Notes under the pieces: generated by a model
Told to the model about the DNA's origin: nothing
The model's input: the letters and a program-made list of their open reading frames with translations, nothing else
Databases searched by the model: none
From: Caulobacteraceae bacterium
Lineage (GTDB): Bacteria; Pseudomonadota; Alphaproteobacteria; Caulobacterales; Caulobacteraceae
Direction of reading: 5' to 3'
NCBI GenBank assembly: GCA_947476325.1
Contig: CANJPZ010000015.1
Span: forward strand, 1 to 57,139
Length of the DNA stretch: 57,139 nucleotides
Position numbers and translations under genes: made by a program
In this document: positions 34,097 through 42,742 of the stretch, in pieces
Numbering within the stretch: the first letter of the stretch is position 1
How the letters are laid out: each line of letters starts with the position of its first letter

Positions 34097-35425
34097 ATGG
34101 CCGAAACGGGCGCAGCTGCTGACATCGAGACCAATCCGGTAACGCCGGGTCTGACGCCCTTTCAACGGGGCAAGACCATCATCGGCGGCTCGCTGGGCAA
34201 CCTCGTCGAGTGGTACGACTGGTTCGCCTACACCAGTTTCTCGATCTATTTCGCGTCCAGCTTCTTCCCCGAGGGCGATGACACCGCCCAGTGGCTGAAA
34301 GCCGCCCTCGTCAATATCGTCAGCTTTGGCGCCCGCCCCGTGGGCGCCTGGGCCATGGGCCAGTTCGCCGACCGTCACGGCCGCAAGACCGCGCTGATCG
34401 TTGCCGTCCTGATGATGTGCGTCGGCGCCCTGATCATCGCGGTTGCGCCGACCTATGCCAAGGTGGGCGGACTTGCCCCCTGGATCCTGGCGGCGGCGCG
34501 TCTGCTGCAGGGCCTGTCCGTCGGCGGTCAGTACGGCGCCTCGGCGACCTATATGAGCGAGATGGGCACCAAACACCGTCGCGGGTTCTGGTCCAGCTTC
34601 CAGTACATGACCCTGATCGCCGGCCAGGTCCTGGCCGTTCTGGTGCTCATGACCCTGCAGAAATTCATGCCTGAAGCCGATCTGAAGGCCTGGGGCTGGC
34701 GGATCGCCTTCTACATCGGCGCCGGCCTAGCCGTCGTTGTGTTCCTGATCCAGTACAATCTGCAGGAAACCGACTCGTTTAAGAACTCCAAGGCGGCGGG
34801 CCACAAGAGCCAGTCGACCTTCGCTCTGTTCGCCAAGTACCCCAAGGAAGCCCTCGCCATCATCGGCCTTACGGCCGGCGGCACGCTGGGCTTCTACGCC
34901 TACACCACCTACATGCTGAAGTTCCTGCAGAACACGGCCCACTTCTCCAAGACCGACGCCACCTTCATCAATCTGTGGGTGCTGGTGATTTTCATGATGG
35001 CCCAGCCGTTGTGGGGCTATTTCTCGGACCTAGTGGGCCGCAAGCTGATGCTGATTTCAGCCTTTGGTCTGGGCATGCTGGTCGCGGTTCCGATCTTCTC
35101 GACCATCGCCACAACAACCAGCGTGGTCATGGCCATCCTGCTGTGCTCGATCCCCCTGCTGATCAACTCCGGCTATTCCTCGATCAGCGCGGTGGTGAAG
35201 TCAGAGATGTTCCCGGCCCACGTCCGGGCGCTGGGGGTGGCCTTGCCCTATGCCCTGGCCAACGCCGTATTCGGCGGCACGGCCGAGCCTCTGGCCCTGG
35301 GCTGGAAAACCGCTCACCACGAAAGCTATTTCTACTGGTACGTCGCCGGCGTGCTGGCGGTAGGCTTTGTGGTCTCGCTATTGTTGCGCGACACCCGCAA
35401 GCACAGCTTGATCCTCGAGGGCTAG
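34097..35425 (+). CDS. MFS transporter, metabolite:H+ symporter (KgtP/ShiA-like)
   Basis: 442 residues with 12 predicted spans. The N-terminus GGSLGNLVEWYDWFAYTSFSIYF and the loop GQFADRHGRKTAL are characteristic of the MHS family (alpha-ketoglutarate, shikimate, citrate or proline/betaine symporters). FSDLVGRKLML is the matching loop in the second half. Closest in pattern to alpha-ketoglutarate permease, but the substrate cannot be fixed from sequence alone. GAGGGG precedes the ATG. Monocistronic by position. Confidence 0.88.
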   Translation: MAETGAAADIETNPVTPGLTPFQRGKTIIGGSLGNLVEWYDWFAYTSFSIYFASSFFPEGDDTAQWLKAALVNIVSFGARPVGAWAMGQFADRHGRKTALIVAVLMMCVGALIIAVAPTYAKVGGLAPWILAAARLLQGLSVGGQYGASATYMSEMGTKHRRGFWSSFQYMTLIAGQVLAVLVLMTLQKFMPEADLKAWGWRIAFYIGAGLAVVVFLIQYNLQETDSFKNSKAAGHKSQSTFALFAKYPKEALAIIGLTAGGTLGFYAYTTYMLKFLQNTAHFSKTDATFINLWVLVIFMMAQPLWGYFSDLVGRKLMLISAFGLGMLVAVPIFSTIATTTSVVMAILLCSIPLLINSGYSSISAVVKSEMFPAHVRALGVALPYALANAVFGGTAEPLALGWKTAHHESYFYWYVAGVLAVGFVVSLLLRDTRKHSLILEG

Positions 35426-35486
35426 GTTGAGTTGATATCCGGCCCGCGAGGGCTGAACTCCAGGGGCAGTCATCTGCGCCGGGATC

Positions 35487-35984
35487 CTAACCGGCCGGGA
35501 CGGCGCTCGTCGTCGTCTGCGTCCAGTTGGCGAGCACCGCATGGGCGCGGGCCCGTTCGCGGGTGATGAAGGCGTCGTGGTCCGGCTCCTTGATGGTCAG
35601 CTCGACCACATAGCCGTTGGGATCGCGCAGATAGATCGAGCGGATGAAGTCGTGGTCCGAGGGGCCGCGCACCTCCAGGCCGCGGGCTTTTGCCGCCGCC
35701 ACCGCGCGCTCCACGCCCGCCGCATCGGCCTCCAGCGCCAGGTGCAGGTCAAAGTCGCGCTGGCCCTTGAAGTCGAACGGCTCGCCCGGCTCTTCAAAGA
35801 ACGCCACGAACGATCCGTCGGCCAGCTCGTAAAAGCTGTGCAGCACCCGGGCCGGGCGGCCGGTCTTGGTGGTCTGGATTTCAAAGGCGGTAGCCAGCGG
35901 CAGGCCGACCACGTCCTCGTAAAAGGCGCGGGTCTCTTCGGAATTTCGGCAGCGGAAGGCCATGTGATGAAGGCCGCGGATCAT
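35487..35984 (-). CDS. VOC-superfamily (glyoxalase-like) protein
   Basis: About 165 residues from ATG 35984, with AGGAG ~8 bases upstream on the minus strand. The first module begins MIRGLHHMAFRCRNSEETRAFYEDVVGLPL and the second ends with IYLRDPNGYVVELTIKEP, giving the usual His and Glu metal ligands. Internal FYELADGSFVAFFEEPGEPFDF resembles a dioxygenase-like subgroup. It is transcribed after msrA with 26 bp between them, which suggests an operon. Confidence 0.85.
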   Translation of the reverse strand: MIRGLHHMAFRCRNSEETRAFYEDVVGLPLATAFEIQTTKTGRPARVLHSFYELADGSFVAFFEEPGEPFDFKGQRDFDLHLALEADAAGVERAVAAAKARGLEVRGPSDHDFIRSIYLRDPNGYVVELTIKEPDHDAFITRERARAHAVLANWTQTTTSAVPAG

Positions 35985-36010
35985 GGTCAGCTCCTGAGAG
36001 GCGTTAAAGG

Positions 36011-36667
36011 TCAGGCGCTGGCGACGCCGGTCCCGATGGGACAGGAAACGCCCGTCCCGCCGACGCCGCAATAGCCGCCGGGATTTTTCGCCAGATACTG
36101 CTGGTGATAGGCCTCGGCGAAATAGAACGGCCCGGCGGGCGCGATCTCGGTGGTGATGGGTCCATAGCCGCGCGCAGCAAGCGCTTGGCCATAGGCGGCG
36201 CGCGAAGCCTCCGCCGCCCGCGCCTGGTCCTCACTGGCCGTATAGATGCCCGAGCGGTACTGGCTGCCGACGTCATTGCCCTGGCGCATGCCCTGCGTTG
36301 GGTCGTGCCCCTCCCAGAAGGCCTTCAGCAAAGCCTCGTAGGAAATCACCGCCGGGTCAAAGACCACCCGCACCGCCTCGGTATGGCCCGTGCGGCCTGA
36401 GCAGACTTCTTCGTAGGTCGGGTTGGGCGTCGGCCCGGCGACATAGCCCACGGCGGTCACCCACACCCCGGGCAGGGACCAGAACTTGCGCTCCTCGCCC
36501 CAGAAACAGCCCATGGCGAACACCGCCGTCTCGAACCCGGCCGGGTAGGGGCCTTTCAGGGGATGACCGTTGATGAAGTGGTCCTGGGCGGTAGGGATCG
36601 GATCGGCCCGGCCATTCAGCGCCTGGTCGGCGGTGGGCAGGGTATGGGTCTTGGCGGCGAACAGCAT
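36011..36667 (-). CDS. msrA: Peptide-methionine (S)-S-oxide reductase
   Basis: 218 residues starting at ATG 36667. The catalytic motif is GCFWGEE ([16 protein letters not shown]). Resolving cysteines are in the C-terminal [31 protein letters not shown] and GSQYRSGIY are family landmarks. Repairs oxidised methionine. A longer open frame reaches 37054 across tRNA-Ser and is rejected. The 215 bp upstream, between msrA and tRNA-Ser, contain no recognised gene. Confidence 0.95.
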   Translation of the reverse strand: MLFAAKTHTLPTADQALNGRADPIPTAQDHFINGHPLKGPYPAGFETAVFAMGCFWGEERKFWSLPGVWVTAVGYVAGPTPNPTYEEVCSGRTGHTEAVRVVFDPAVISYEALLKAFWEGHDPTQGMRQGNDVGSQYRSGIYTASEDQARAAEASRAAYGQALAARGYGPITTEIAPAGPFYFAEAYHQQYLAKNPGGYCGVGGTGVSCPIGTGVASA

Positions 36668-36881
36668 GGCGGGGTCCTCGGCGGGCGAGCCTCCAAGATG
36701 GGGCCGCGCGGCGCCGATGGCTAGCCCAGCCCGGCAAGACCCCCCCCATGCTTCGCACGGGTGAGGTCCAGGATGTCGAGCAGCGCTTGTCCCCACCCTC
36801 CGGCTCGTATATTCCGCCCGTTCCCGCGAGCATCGCGTTTCGCCGGGACCAGCGCGCCTTCGACCGCGCGCCGGGTGGTTT

Positions 36882-36971
36882 GGTGAGGTGGCGGAGTGGT
36901 CGATCGCGCACGCTTGGAAAGCGTGTTTAGGTGAAAGCCTAACGAGGGTTCGAATCCCTCTCTCACCGCCA
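36882..36971 (+). tRNA. tRNA-Ser (anticodon GGA)
   Basis: 90 nt with an encoded CCA. The acceptor GGTGAGG pairs with TCTCACC (one G-T). Anticodon stem CACGC/GCGTG with loop TTGGAAA gives anticodon GGA. A long variable arm (TTTAGGTGAAAGCCTAAC region) and T arm GAGGGTTCGAATCCCTC confirm a class II tRNA. Confidence 0.96.
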
Positions 36972-37145
36972 CTCGCTTTCGCGCGGAATGCTCCCGCCGG
37001 CTGACGTGTCACAACCCCCTGTAAAGACCGTCTAATTACCGTCCAATCCCGCATATGCGGCCCCGTCTCCGGGTTGATTTTGGCCTGTTACGGCCCCTTT
37101 TCGCTGGCCCGTCTCCACCCCCCTGGGGGGCAGTACAGTTTCACC

Positions 37146-37961
37146 GGTCCTGTCAGGTTAACCGCTCGGACACGCGCTGATCCCCGCCTCTGAATTTCAG
37201 CCAGTCGCTTCGCAGGCCTTCGCCCACGTCTCCATCGCCGCCGTCCGGAAGGTCCGGAGGGTGGATCGGGAGATCAGATGACGCTGGACGTTGAAGGTGT
37301 TGTAGACAGCTCCGTGAGTGGCGACGAAACGTTGGGCCTGACCCTGGGACTTGAACCTCTGCATCTTCCGATCCCGCCGGCGGACTGGAAGGTGGGAGTT
37401 TTCCACCGGGTTGTTGTCTCGCAATCGTCCTGGTTTGTGGCAGTCGAGGCATCCCTGAATGCGCATCGCCGCTCTATATGACGCCAAGCCGTCGGTGACG
37501 ATGCTCTCAGGTCGGACGCCCTGGTTCTTCAGCAATTTTCGAAGCAACTTAAGGGCTGCAGTCTTGTTCCGGCGCTTTTGAACTAGGACATCCAGAACCT
37601 CGCCCTCGTCGTCAACTGCGCGCCACATCCACATTCGCCGGCCGCCGATTTTCACGACCATTTCGTCAAGATGCCACCGGCCAGTCGGCAGCGGTCGGCG
37701 CCGGCGAAGGTTGGCCGCAAAGGCTGGTCCGAACTTCAAAGTCCAGCACCGTACCGTCTCATAGCTGACGTCGATGCCCCGCTCGGCCATGAGATCCTCC
37801 ACATCGCGAAAGCTCATGGTGAACCGGAAATACAGCCAGACCGCTCGTTGGATAACACTCGCCGGAAAGCGGTGGCGCTTGTAGGAAATGGGCGTCACGT
37901 TTGTCTCCTTCGTTGCCCGGGGACCTTTGCGGAGACAGGTTGCCGTTAGACTGACAGCACC
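37146..37961 (-). mobile_element. Complete IS6-family insertion sequence
   Basis: 816 bp with ~20-bp terminal inverted repeats: GGTCCTGTCAGGTTAACCGC at 37146 and, on the other strand, GGTGCTGTCAGTCTAACGGC ending at 37961 (16 of 20 identical). It holds one transposase gene. The 8 bp flanking left (GTTTCACC) and right (GAGCTGGC) differ, so no target duplication is present. Replicative IS6 transposition with loss of adjacent DNA would explain this and the beheaded gene on the right. Confidence 0.88.
37197..37898 (-). CDS. IS6-family DDE transposase
   Basis: 233 residues from GTG 37898, with GGAG ~9 bases upstream. N-terminal helix-turn-helix region (SFRDVEDLMAERGIDVSYETVRCW) then the DDE core: first Asp in RWHLDEM (D78), second in SIVTDGLASY, Glu in NNPVENSH, followed by RRRDRKMQRFKS. 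Length and motifs match IS26/IS240-type enzymes. The gene appears intact, so the element may be active. Confidence 0.93.
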   Translation of the reverse strand: MTPISYKRHRFPASVIQRAVWLYFRFTMSFRDVEDLMAERGIDVSYETVRCWTLKFGPAFAANLRRRRPLPTGRWHLDEMVVKIGGRRMWMWRAVDDEGEVLDVLVQKRRNKTAALKLLRKLLKNQGVRPESIVTDGLASYRAAMRIQGCLDCHKPGRLRDNNPVENSHLPVRRRDRKMQRFKSQGQAQRFVATHGAVYNTFNVQRHLISRSTLRTFRTAAMETWAKACEATG

Positions 37962-38129
37962 GAGCTGGCCTATGCGGCGATCTCGCGCGTCGGCGCCTTG
38001 CTGAACGCCCGCTACCGCGATCGCGCCGCCACCGGCAGCGACGAGGAAGCGCGCGACTGGCTCGCCCGCCGCGCCTTTGTCTTCAACAGCCAGGTCTCCG
38101 CCGCCTGGACCCTGGCCCACCAGCCTTGA
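37962..38129 (+). pseudogene. C-terminal fragment of an unidentified gene cut by the IS6 element
   Basis: Immediately right of the IS an open frame of 55 codons runs to TGA at 38127: ELAYAAISRVGALLNARYRD, then RRAFVFNSQVSAAWTLAHQP. High third-position GC and a sensible helical sequence indicate it is the end of a real protein whose front was lost. I do not recognise the family. Confidence 0.65.
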
Positions 38130-38244
38130 GGCGCGATGAGAGCGCCTGCAGCCCCTTTAGGCAACTTGCCGCTAGGCGGACGGCGTCAATGATCCTAACC
38201 TGCCGCCCAAACGGGCCGGTCAGAGCCACCTGGGGAGGAACATC

Positions 38245-39519
38245 ATGAAACGCACCTTTGCCATCGCCTTTGGAACCGCGCTGTGCGCCGCGCCGCTGGC
38301 CCTGTCGCCGCTGCTGGCCCAGACCGTCGCCTCGGCGCCGGCCGCCAAAGCGCCTGCCGCCAAGGCCGCCGCAACGCGGGCGCCCGCCACGCGGGCCCCG
38401 GCTGTCCGGGCCTCGGCCTACCACGCACCGCGCAACAACTATGGCCAGCCGGACATCGGCGGCTTCTGGACCAACGCCACCCTGACCAGCGAATCCCGCC
38501 CCGCCAAGCTGGGCAACCGCCTGGTCTATACGCCCGACGAGGTCCGCAAGCTGGAAGGCGATCTTCAGGACCAGATCAAGGACGGCAACCAGACCCGCGA
38601 TCCCAATGAGCCGGCCTTCGCCAAGGGCGGCGCGGCCGCCGACCCCGGCCTGGAGGGCCGCTTTGCCGGCGTGGCCTCGGGCACCGGCGCCTACAATCGC
38701 GGCTGGCTCGATCCGGGCTCGGCGGTGATGCGGGTGCGGGGCGAGCCGCGCACCTCGTTCCTGACCACGCCTGACGGCCGCCCGCCGGCCCGCAAGACGG
38801 CGGCGGCGGCCGAGGCCCGGGGCTTCAACACGCAAGGCGGCGAGGGCGAAGACTCGGCGCCGGCCCGCGGCGGACGCGGCGGCGATGCGGCGGCGGCTGG
38901 CGCGGCGGGACGCGGCGGCGGCGGCGGCGCAGGCCTGGGCGGCCGCAATCGGGCCAATCCGGAAGACTGGCCCCTGGCCGAGCGCTGCATCATCTCGTTC
39001 GGCCGCAACGCCGGACCGCCGATGCTGAACAACGGCTTCTACAACAACAACTACCGCTTCGTGCAGGGCAAGGACACCGTTGCCATCTGGGTCGAGATGG
39101 TCCACGACGTGCGCCTGGTGCATCTGAACGCCAAGCACCGCACGGACGGGATTCGGCCGTGGATGGGCGATTCCATCGGCCACTGGGAAGGCGAGACCCT
39201 GGTGGTCGAGACCACCAACATTCCCCAGGCCCAAGCCTATAACGGCTCATGGCAGAACCTGACGGTGACCGAAAAATTCACCCGGGTAGCCCGCGACCGG
39301 CTGCTCTACCAGTACAGCATCAAGGACCCGACGGCGTGGGATGCACCCTGGGGCGGCGAGTACGAGTTCGGCGCCCTGCCGGCCGGACAGGGGGTCTATG
39401 AGTACGCCTGCCACGAGGGCAACTACGCCATGGAAGACATGCTGGCCGGCGCCCGGGCCGAGGAAGCGGCTGCGGTCCGTCCGAGCGCGGCGGCGACCCC
39501 GGCGAGCCTCGCCCGGTAG
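38245..39519 (+). CDS. Secreted protein of unknown function, EYACHEGNY family, paralogue 2
   Basis: 424 residues; GGGGAGGA lies ~7 bases before the ATG. Signal peptide MKRTFAIAFGTALCAAPLAL, then an Ala/Pro-rich segment and the same ordered blocks as the gene at 8866: GQPDIGGFWTNA, GEPRTSFLTTPDGR, RCIISFGRNAGPPML, GFYNNNY, HWEGETLVVETTNIP, AYNGSWQNLTVTEKFTRV and EYACHEGNYAMEDMLAGARAEE. Its Ala/Gly-rich central linker is longer, which accounts for most of the length difference. It lies 223 bp upstream of a TonB-dependent receptor on the same strand. Confidence 0.87.
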   Translation: MKRTFAIAFGTALCAAPLALSPLLAQTVASAPAAKAPAAKAAATRAPATRAPAVRASAYHAPRNNYGQPDIGGFWTNATLTSESRPAKLGNRLVYTPDEVRKLEGDLQDQIKDGNQTRDPNEPAFAKGGAAADPGLEGRFAGVASGTGAYNRGWLDPGSAVMRVRGEPRTSFLTTPDGRPPARKTAAAAEARGFNTQGGEGEDSAPARGGRGGDAAAAGAAGRGGGGGAGLGGRNRANPEDWPLAERCIISFGRNAGPPMLNNGFYNNNYRFVQGKDTVAIWVEMVHDVRLVHLNAKHRTDGIRPWMGDSIGHWEGETLVVETTNIPQAQAYNGSWQNLTVTEKFTRVARDRLLYQYSIKDPTAWDAPWGGEYEFGALPAGQGVYEYACHEGNYAMEDMLAGARAEEAAAVRPSAAATPASLAR

Positions 39520-39742
39520 GCCCTGGGGCAGACCGTGTTGTAAATCGTCCGCGCTCCAGGCTCGCTGGAGGCGGAACCAGACTGCAACACCGGACCCGTA
39601 GACAATCCAGGGTTGTGTCCGGCTGCGAGACTCATCCGGAGACTAAAGTATTGTTTCGCGGGCGACATTGTCGGGCGCGTGGTTTCGGCTATGCACCCGC
39701 GCAAATCTGGTCTTCTGGACCGCCTTATTGTCGGGTTATTGA

Positions 39743-41848
39743 ATGTCTTTCGCATGGGCCCTCGCGGCGGCGGCGCTGGCCGCCCAGGATACACCGGGCA
39801 CACCCGCGCCCCAGGCTGCCGGGGCCGAGGAGGCGATCAGCGCAAGCGTCACGGTCTATGAGCCGGCCTTTTTCGCGCAATATCGCCCGCAGACGGCTCG
39901 GGACATGGCCAGTCGCATTCCCGGATTCAGCCTCGAGAGCGGCAACGGTAGCAGCGAGGGCAGGGGCGGTCCTGGCAACTCGGGCGGCAGCAGTCGCGGA
40001 TTCGGCGCCGGCGGAAACGTGCTCATCGACGGCGCCCGGCCGTCTTCGAAGAGCGATACCGTGCAAGATGTGCTGGGGCGAATACCCGCATCGTCGGTCC
40101 AGCGGATCGAGTTGATCCGGGGCAGCGCCCGCGGCATCGACATGCAGGGCAAGACCGCCGTCATCAATGTGATCCGCCGCGGCGGCGACGGGATCAAGGG
40201 GTCTGTCTCGACGCAAACAGGAATCAAGGAAGGCGGCGGGCTCAGCCCGGGCGCCCGCTTGGAATTGCAGAAGCTAACCGGAAAACACCTGCTTGAGGGC
40301 GCCCTAAGCTACAACAGCGATCAACAGGGTGGAGGGTCGAGCCATCGTGAGTTGATCTATGAGAATGGCGCTACCCCGATCATCAGCGACCGGACCTCGC
40401 AAGGCCGTTTCAACCGGTATGAACTGACCGGAGCCTATGAAGCGCCTTTCGTCGGCGGCAATCTGCGCGCCAATCTTAACGCCAGCCAGAACTCCGGCGT
40501 CTCGACAAATGTGGACGTTTACACTTCGCCGACCGCGTCTGTGGTGACGGGAGGGTCCAGCAACCAGGGTGACTCAAGAGAATACGGGCTGCAATACACG
40601 CGCCCGGCATGGCGCGGCATCGAGTTCGAAGGCTCGGCCCTCTATTCCCAGAACGACAGCAGCAGCGACCAGAACCTGGGCGGCAGCATTTTCAGCTCGA
40701 CAAAGGCCACGACCGAGACGCTTGGCCGTGGCGTTCTGCGGTTTCCCACGCGCGCAAACTTCACCTTCGATATTTCCAGTGAAATGGGCAAGAACACGCT
40801 CGACAGCCGCGCGGCGCTGAACGGCCAGCCCATCGGCCAGAACAGCAATATCGGCGTGGAAGAGTTGCGCGCCGAGACGGCCGCCAATCTTCGGTGGCAG
40901 GCGCACCCGAAAATCCGTGTTGAGGTTGGCGCGCGTTACGAGACCTCGACGATCTCAACAACGGCCGCCGGGTCAGCCAGCAAGGACCTTGCCTATCTGA
41001 AGCCCCGCCTGCTTGTCTCATGGACGCCGACCTCGGCCCAGCAGGTCAGTTTCAGGGCTGAAAAAGAGGCCAGTCAGCTATCATTCAATGACTTTACCGC
41101 TTCGGCCCAGCTGCAGAACGGCACCACAGTCGGTGGAAACGCTGACATCGTTCCCGATCAATCGACGACCTACGAGCTGGGCTATCAATGGCGCGCGGGG
41201 CGCTCCTCGTACGCGGCGACCTATACCTATCGCGACCGGCTGGACATCATTGACCGCAATCTGGTGTCCTACACATGCCCCACGCCGAGCCTTCTGGACG
41301 ACCCTGCGGCGACGACGACCTGCTATACCGAGACCAATGACAATGTCGGCAACGGCTCGTTCCAGTCGCTGGGAGTCTCCGGTTCGATCCCGCTCAATCG
41401 CTTCGGAATCCCTGGCGGCCTGCTCAACGCGCGGGTCATGTGGACGATGACCGAGATGATCGACCCCACCACCCAGCGTTCGCGGGCCATTTCAAACTCG
41501 GCGCCGATGATGTGGATGGCGCAGTTCACCCAGGACTTGCCGGCGCGGAATCTCAAATGGGGGCTTTCAAGCGGGTTCCAGTCGCACTCCTACCAGTTCC
41601 GTCCCCGGGAATTGAACATCCGGGTCGGCCAGCCCAGCCTGAATACCTTCATCGAGTACAAGATGGCGCGGGTGGGCGTGTTGCGGCTTGAGGCCCAGAA
41701 CCTCACCGATCGCAGGTCCGTTCCCATCCGCGCGGTGTACGGCTCATCCGGCCCCGATACGCGCGCCACTTCGGCGCTCGATTTTGTAGAAACCTCGGTC
41801 AATCACGATGGCCGAAGCCTGCGTGTCAGCTTGCGCCGGGATTTCTAA
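39743..41848 (+). CDS. TonB-dependent outer-membrane receptor
   Basis: 701 residues. A signal-like start (MSFAWALAAAALAAQ) is followed by a plug domain (~45-150) with NVLIDGARPSSKSDTVQDVLGRIP and IELIRGSARGIDMQGKTAVINVI in outline, a Gly/Ser-rich plug loop (GNGSSEGRGGPGNSGGSS), and a beta barrel ending VSLRRDF with the terminal Phe. No obvious TonB box. The substrate is unknown. The 223 bp upstream contain no other recognised feature, though TATTGTCGGG occurs twice in similar form (39666, 39725). Confidence 0.9.
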   Translation: MSFAWALAAAALAAQDTPGTPAPQAAGAEEAISASVTVYEPAFFAQYRPQTARDMASRIPGFSLESGNGSSEGRGGPGNSGGSSRGFGAGGNVLIDGARPSSKSDTVQDVLGRIPASSVQRIELIRGSARGIDMQGKTAVINVIRRGGDGIKGSVSTQTGIKEGGGLSPGARLELQKLTGKHLLEGALSYNSDQQGGGSSHRELIYENGATPIISDRTSQGRFNRYELTGAYEAPFVGGNLRANLNASQNSGVSTNVDVYTSPTASVVTGGSSNQGDSREYGLQYTRPAWRGIEFEGSALYSQNDSSSDQNLGGSIFSSTKATTETLGRGVLRFPTRANFTFDISSEMGKNTLDSRAALNGQPIGQNSNIGVEELRAETAANLRWQAHPKIRVEVGARYETSTISTTAAGSASKDLAYLKPRLLVSWTPTSAQQVSFRAEKEASQLSFNDFTASAQLQNGTTVGGNADIVPDQSTTYELGYQWRAGRSSYAATYTYRDRLDIIDRNLVSYTCPTPSLLDDPAATTTCYTETNDNVGNGSFQSLGVSGSIPLNRFGIPGGLLNARVMWTMTEMIDPTTQRSRAISNSAPMMWMAQFTQDLPARNLKWGLSSGFQSHSYQFRPRELNIRVGQPSLNTFIEYKMARVGVLRLEAQNLTDRRSVPIRAVYGSSGPDTRATSALDFVETSVNHDGRSLRVSLRRDF

Positions 41849-41894
41849 ACCATAGCGGATATCGGGCGGGCGCCCTGGCGCTCGCCATGCCCGG

Positions 41895-42731
41895 CTAGAA
41901 GGCGGCGATGGTGGTCCGGTGCAAAAGCCGGTCGTAGCCGTCATAGCCGCCGGTCGCGGCGTGCAGCACCGATCGGTTGTCCCACATCACCAGCATGTGC
42001 GGCTGCCAGACATGCCGGTACTGGAACGCCTCGCGGCCCTGCCAGCGGTAGAGCTCGAGCAGCAGCGGGCCTGACTCGGCCTCGTCCATGCCTTCGATGC
42101 CGACGATGTAGCCGTAGGTGCTGAACAGGGCCGGGCGGCCGGTTTCCGGGTGCGGCTGGATCAGCGGATGCAGCTGGGTCTTGTGGGCCTCCGGCGAGGG
42201 ACGGATATCCATCGAGCGGCGCGCCACGTCAGCCTCGCCATAGGCGCCGTCGAGCGCATAGGGCTTGCGGGCCGAGTGGATCGCCATCCGCCCTTCAATC
42301 CGGGCGCGCAGACCGGCGGGCAGGGCGTCGAGGGCGGCGTGCTGGTTGGCGAACAGGGTATCGCCGCCATGGGGCGGGATGGTGATCCCGTAGAGGCAGG
42401 TGCCGGCCGGCGGCCGGGCCTGAAAGCTCCAGTCCGAATGCCAGTTCTCGGCGAACAACGGCGAGGTCTCGTCGGCCCGGCGCTGCACGGCGATCACATG
42501 CTTGCGGCCCGGAATGGGGGCGATGAACTGGTCCTCGCCAAAGCCGCCGAAGGCCACGGTGAAGCGCTCCAGATCATCGTCGGTCAGACTCTGGTCCGGA
42601 AAGGCCAGAACGTGGTGTTCCAGCCAGGCCTTGCGGATTTCGGCCACAAGATCGCAGCTCAGCTCCGCCGACAGGTCCACGCCTGTGACGCGTGCCCCGC
42701 AGGTCTGGCCGGAAGCTTCGATCGTGAGCAA
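41895..42731 (-). CDS. TauD/TfdA-family Fe(II)/2-oxoglutarate dioxygenase
   Basis: 278 residues. The HxD iron motif is in NWHSDWSF; the distal His is in VLHAATGGYDGYDR followed by LLHRTTI, with Arg for 2-oxoglutarate binding. N-terminal TIEASGQTCGARVTGVDLS is typical of the TauD group. Substrates in this family include taurine, sulfonates, aryloxyalkanoates and carnitine-like compounds; this one is not predictable. It lies 11 bp downstream of the MDR gene on the same strand, so an operon is likely. Confidence 0.88.
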   Translation of the reverse strand: MLTIEASGQTCGARVTGVDLSAELSCDLVAEIRKAWLEHHVLAFPDQSLTDDDLERFTVAFGGFGEDQFIAPIPGRKHVIAVQRRADETSPLFAENWHSDWSFQARPPAGTCLYGITIPPHGGDTLFANQHAALDALPAGLRARIEGRMAIHSARKPYALDGAYGEADVARRSMDIRPSPEAHKTQLHPLIQPHPETGRPALFSTYGYIVGIEGMDEAESGPLLLELYRWQGREAFQYRHVWQPHMLVMWDNRSVLHAATGGYDGYDRLLHRTTIAAF

Positions 42732-42742
42732 GTGCGACCTCG

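Noticed and set aside
37118-37130. CCCCCCTGGGGGG palindrome before the IS6 element as an attachment site
   Set aside because: It is a simple low-complexity palindrome, not repeated on the other side of the IS.
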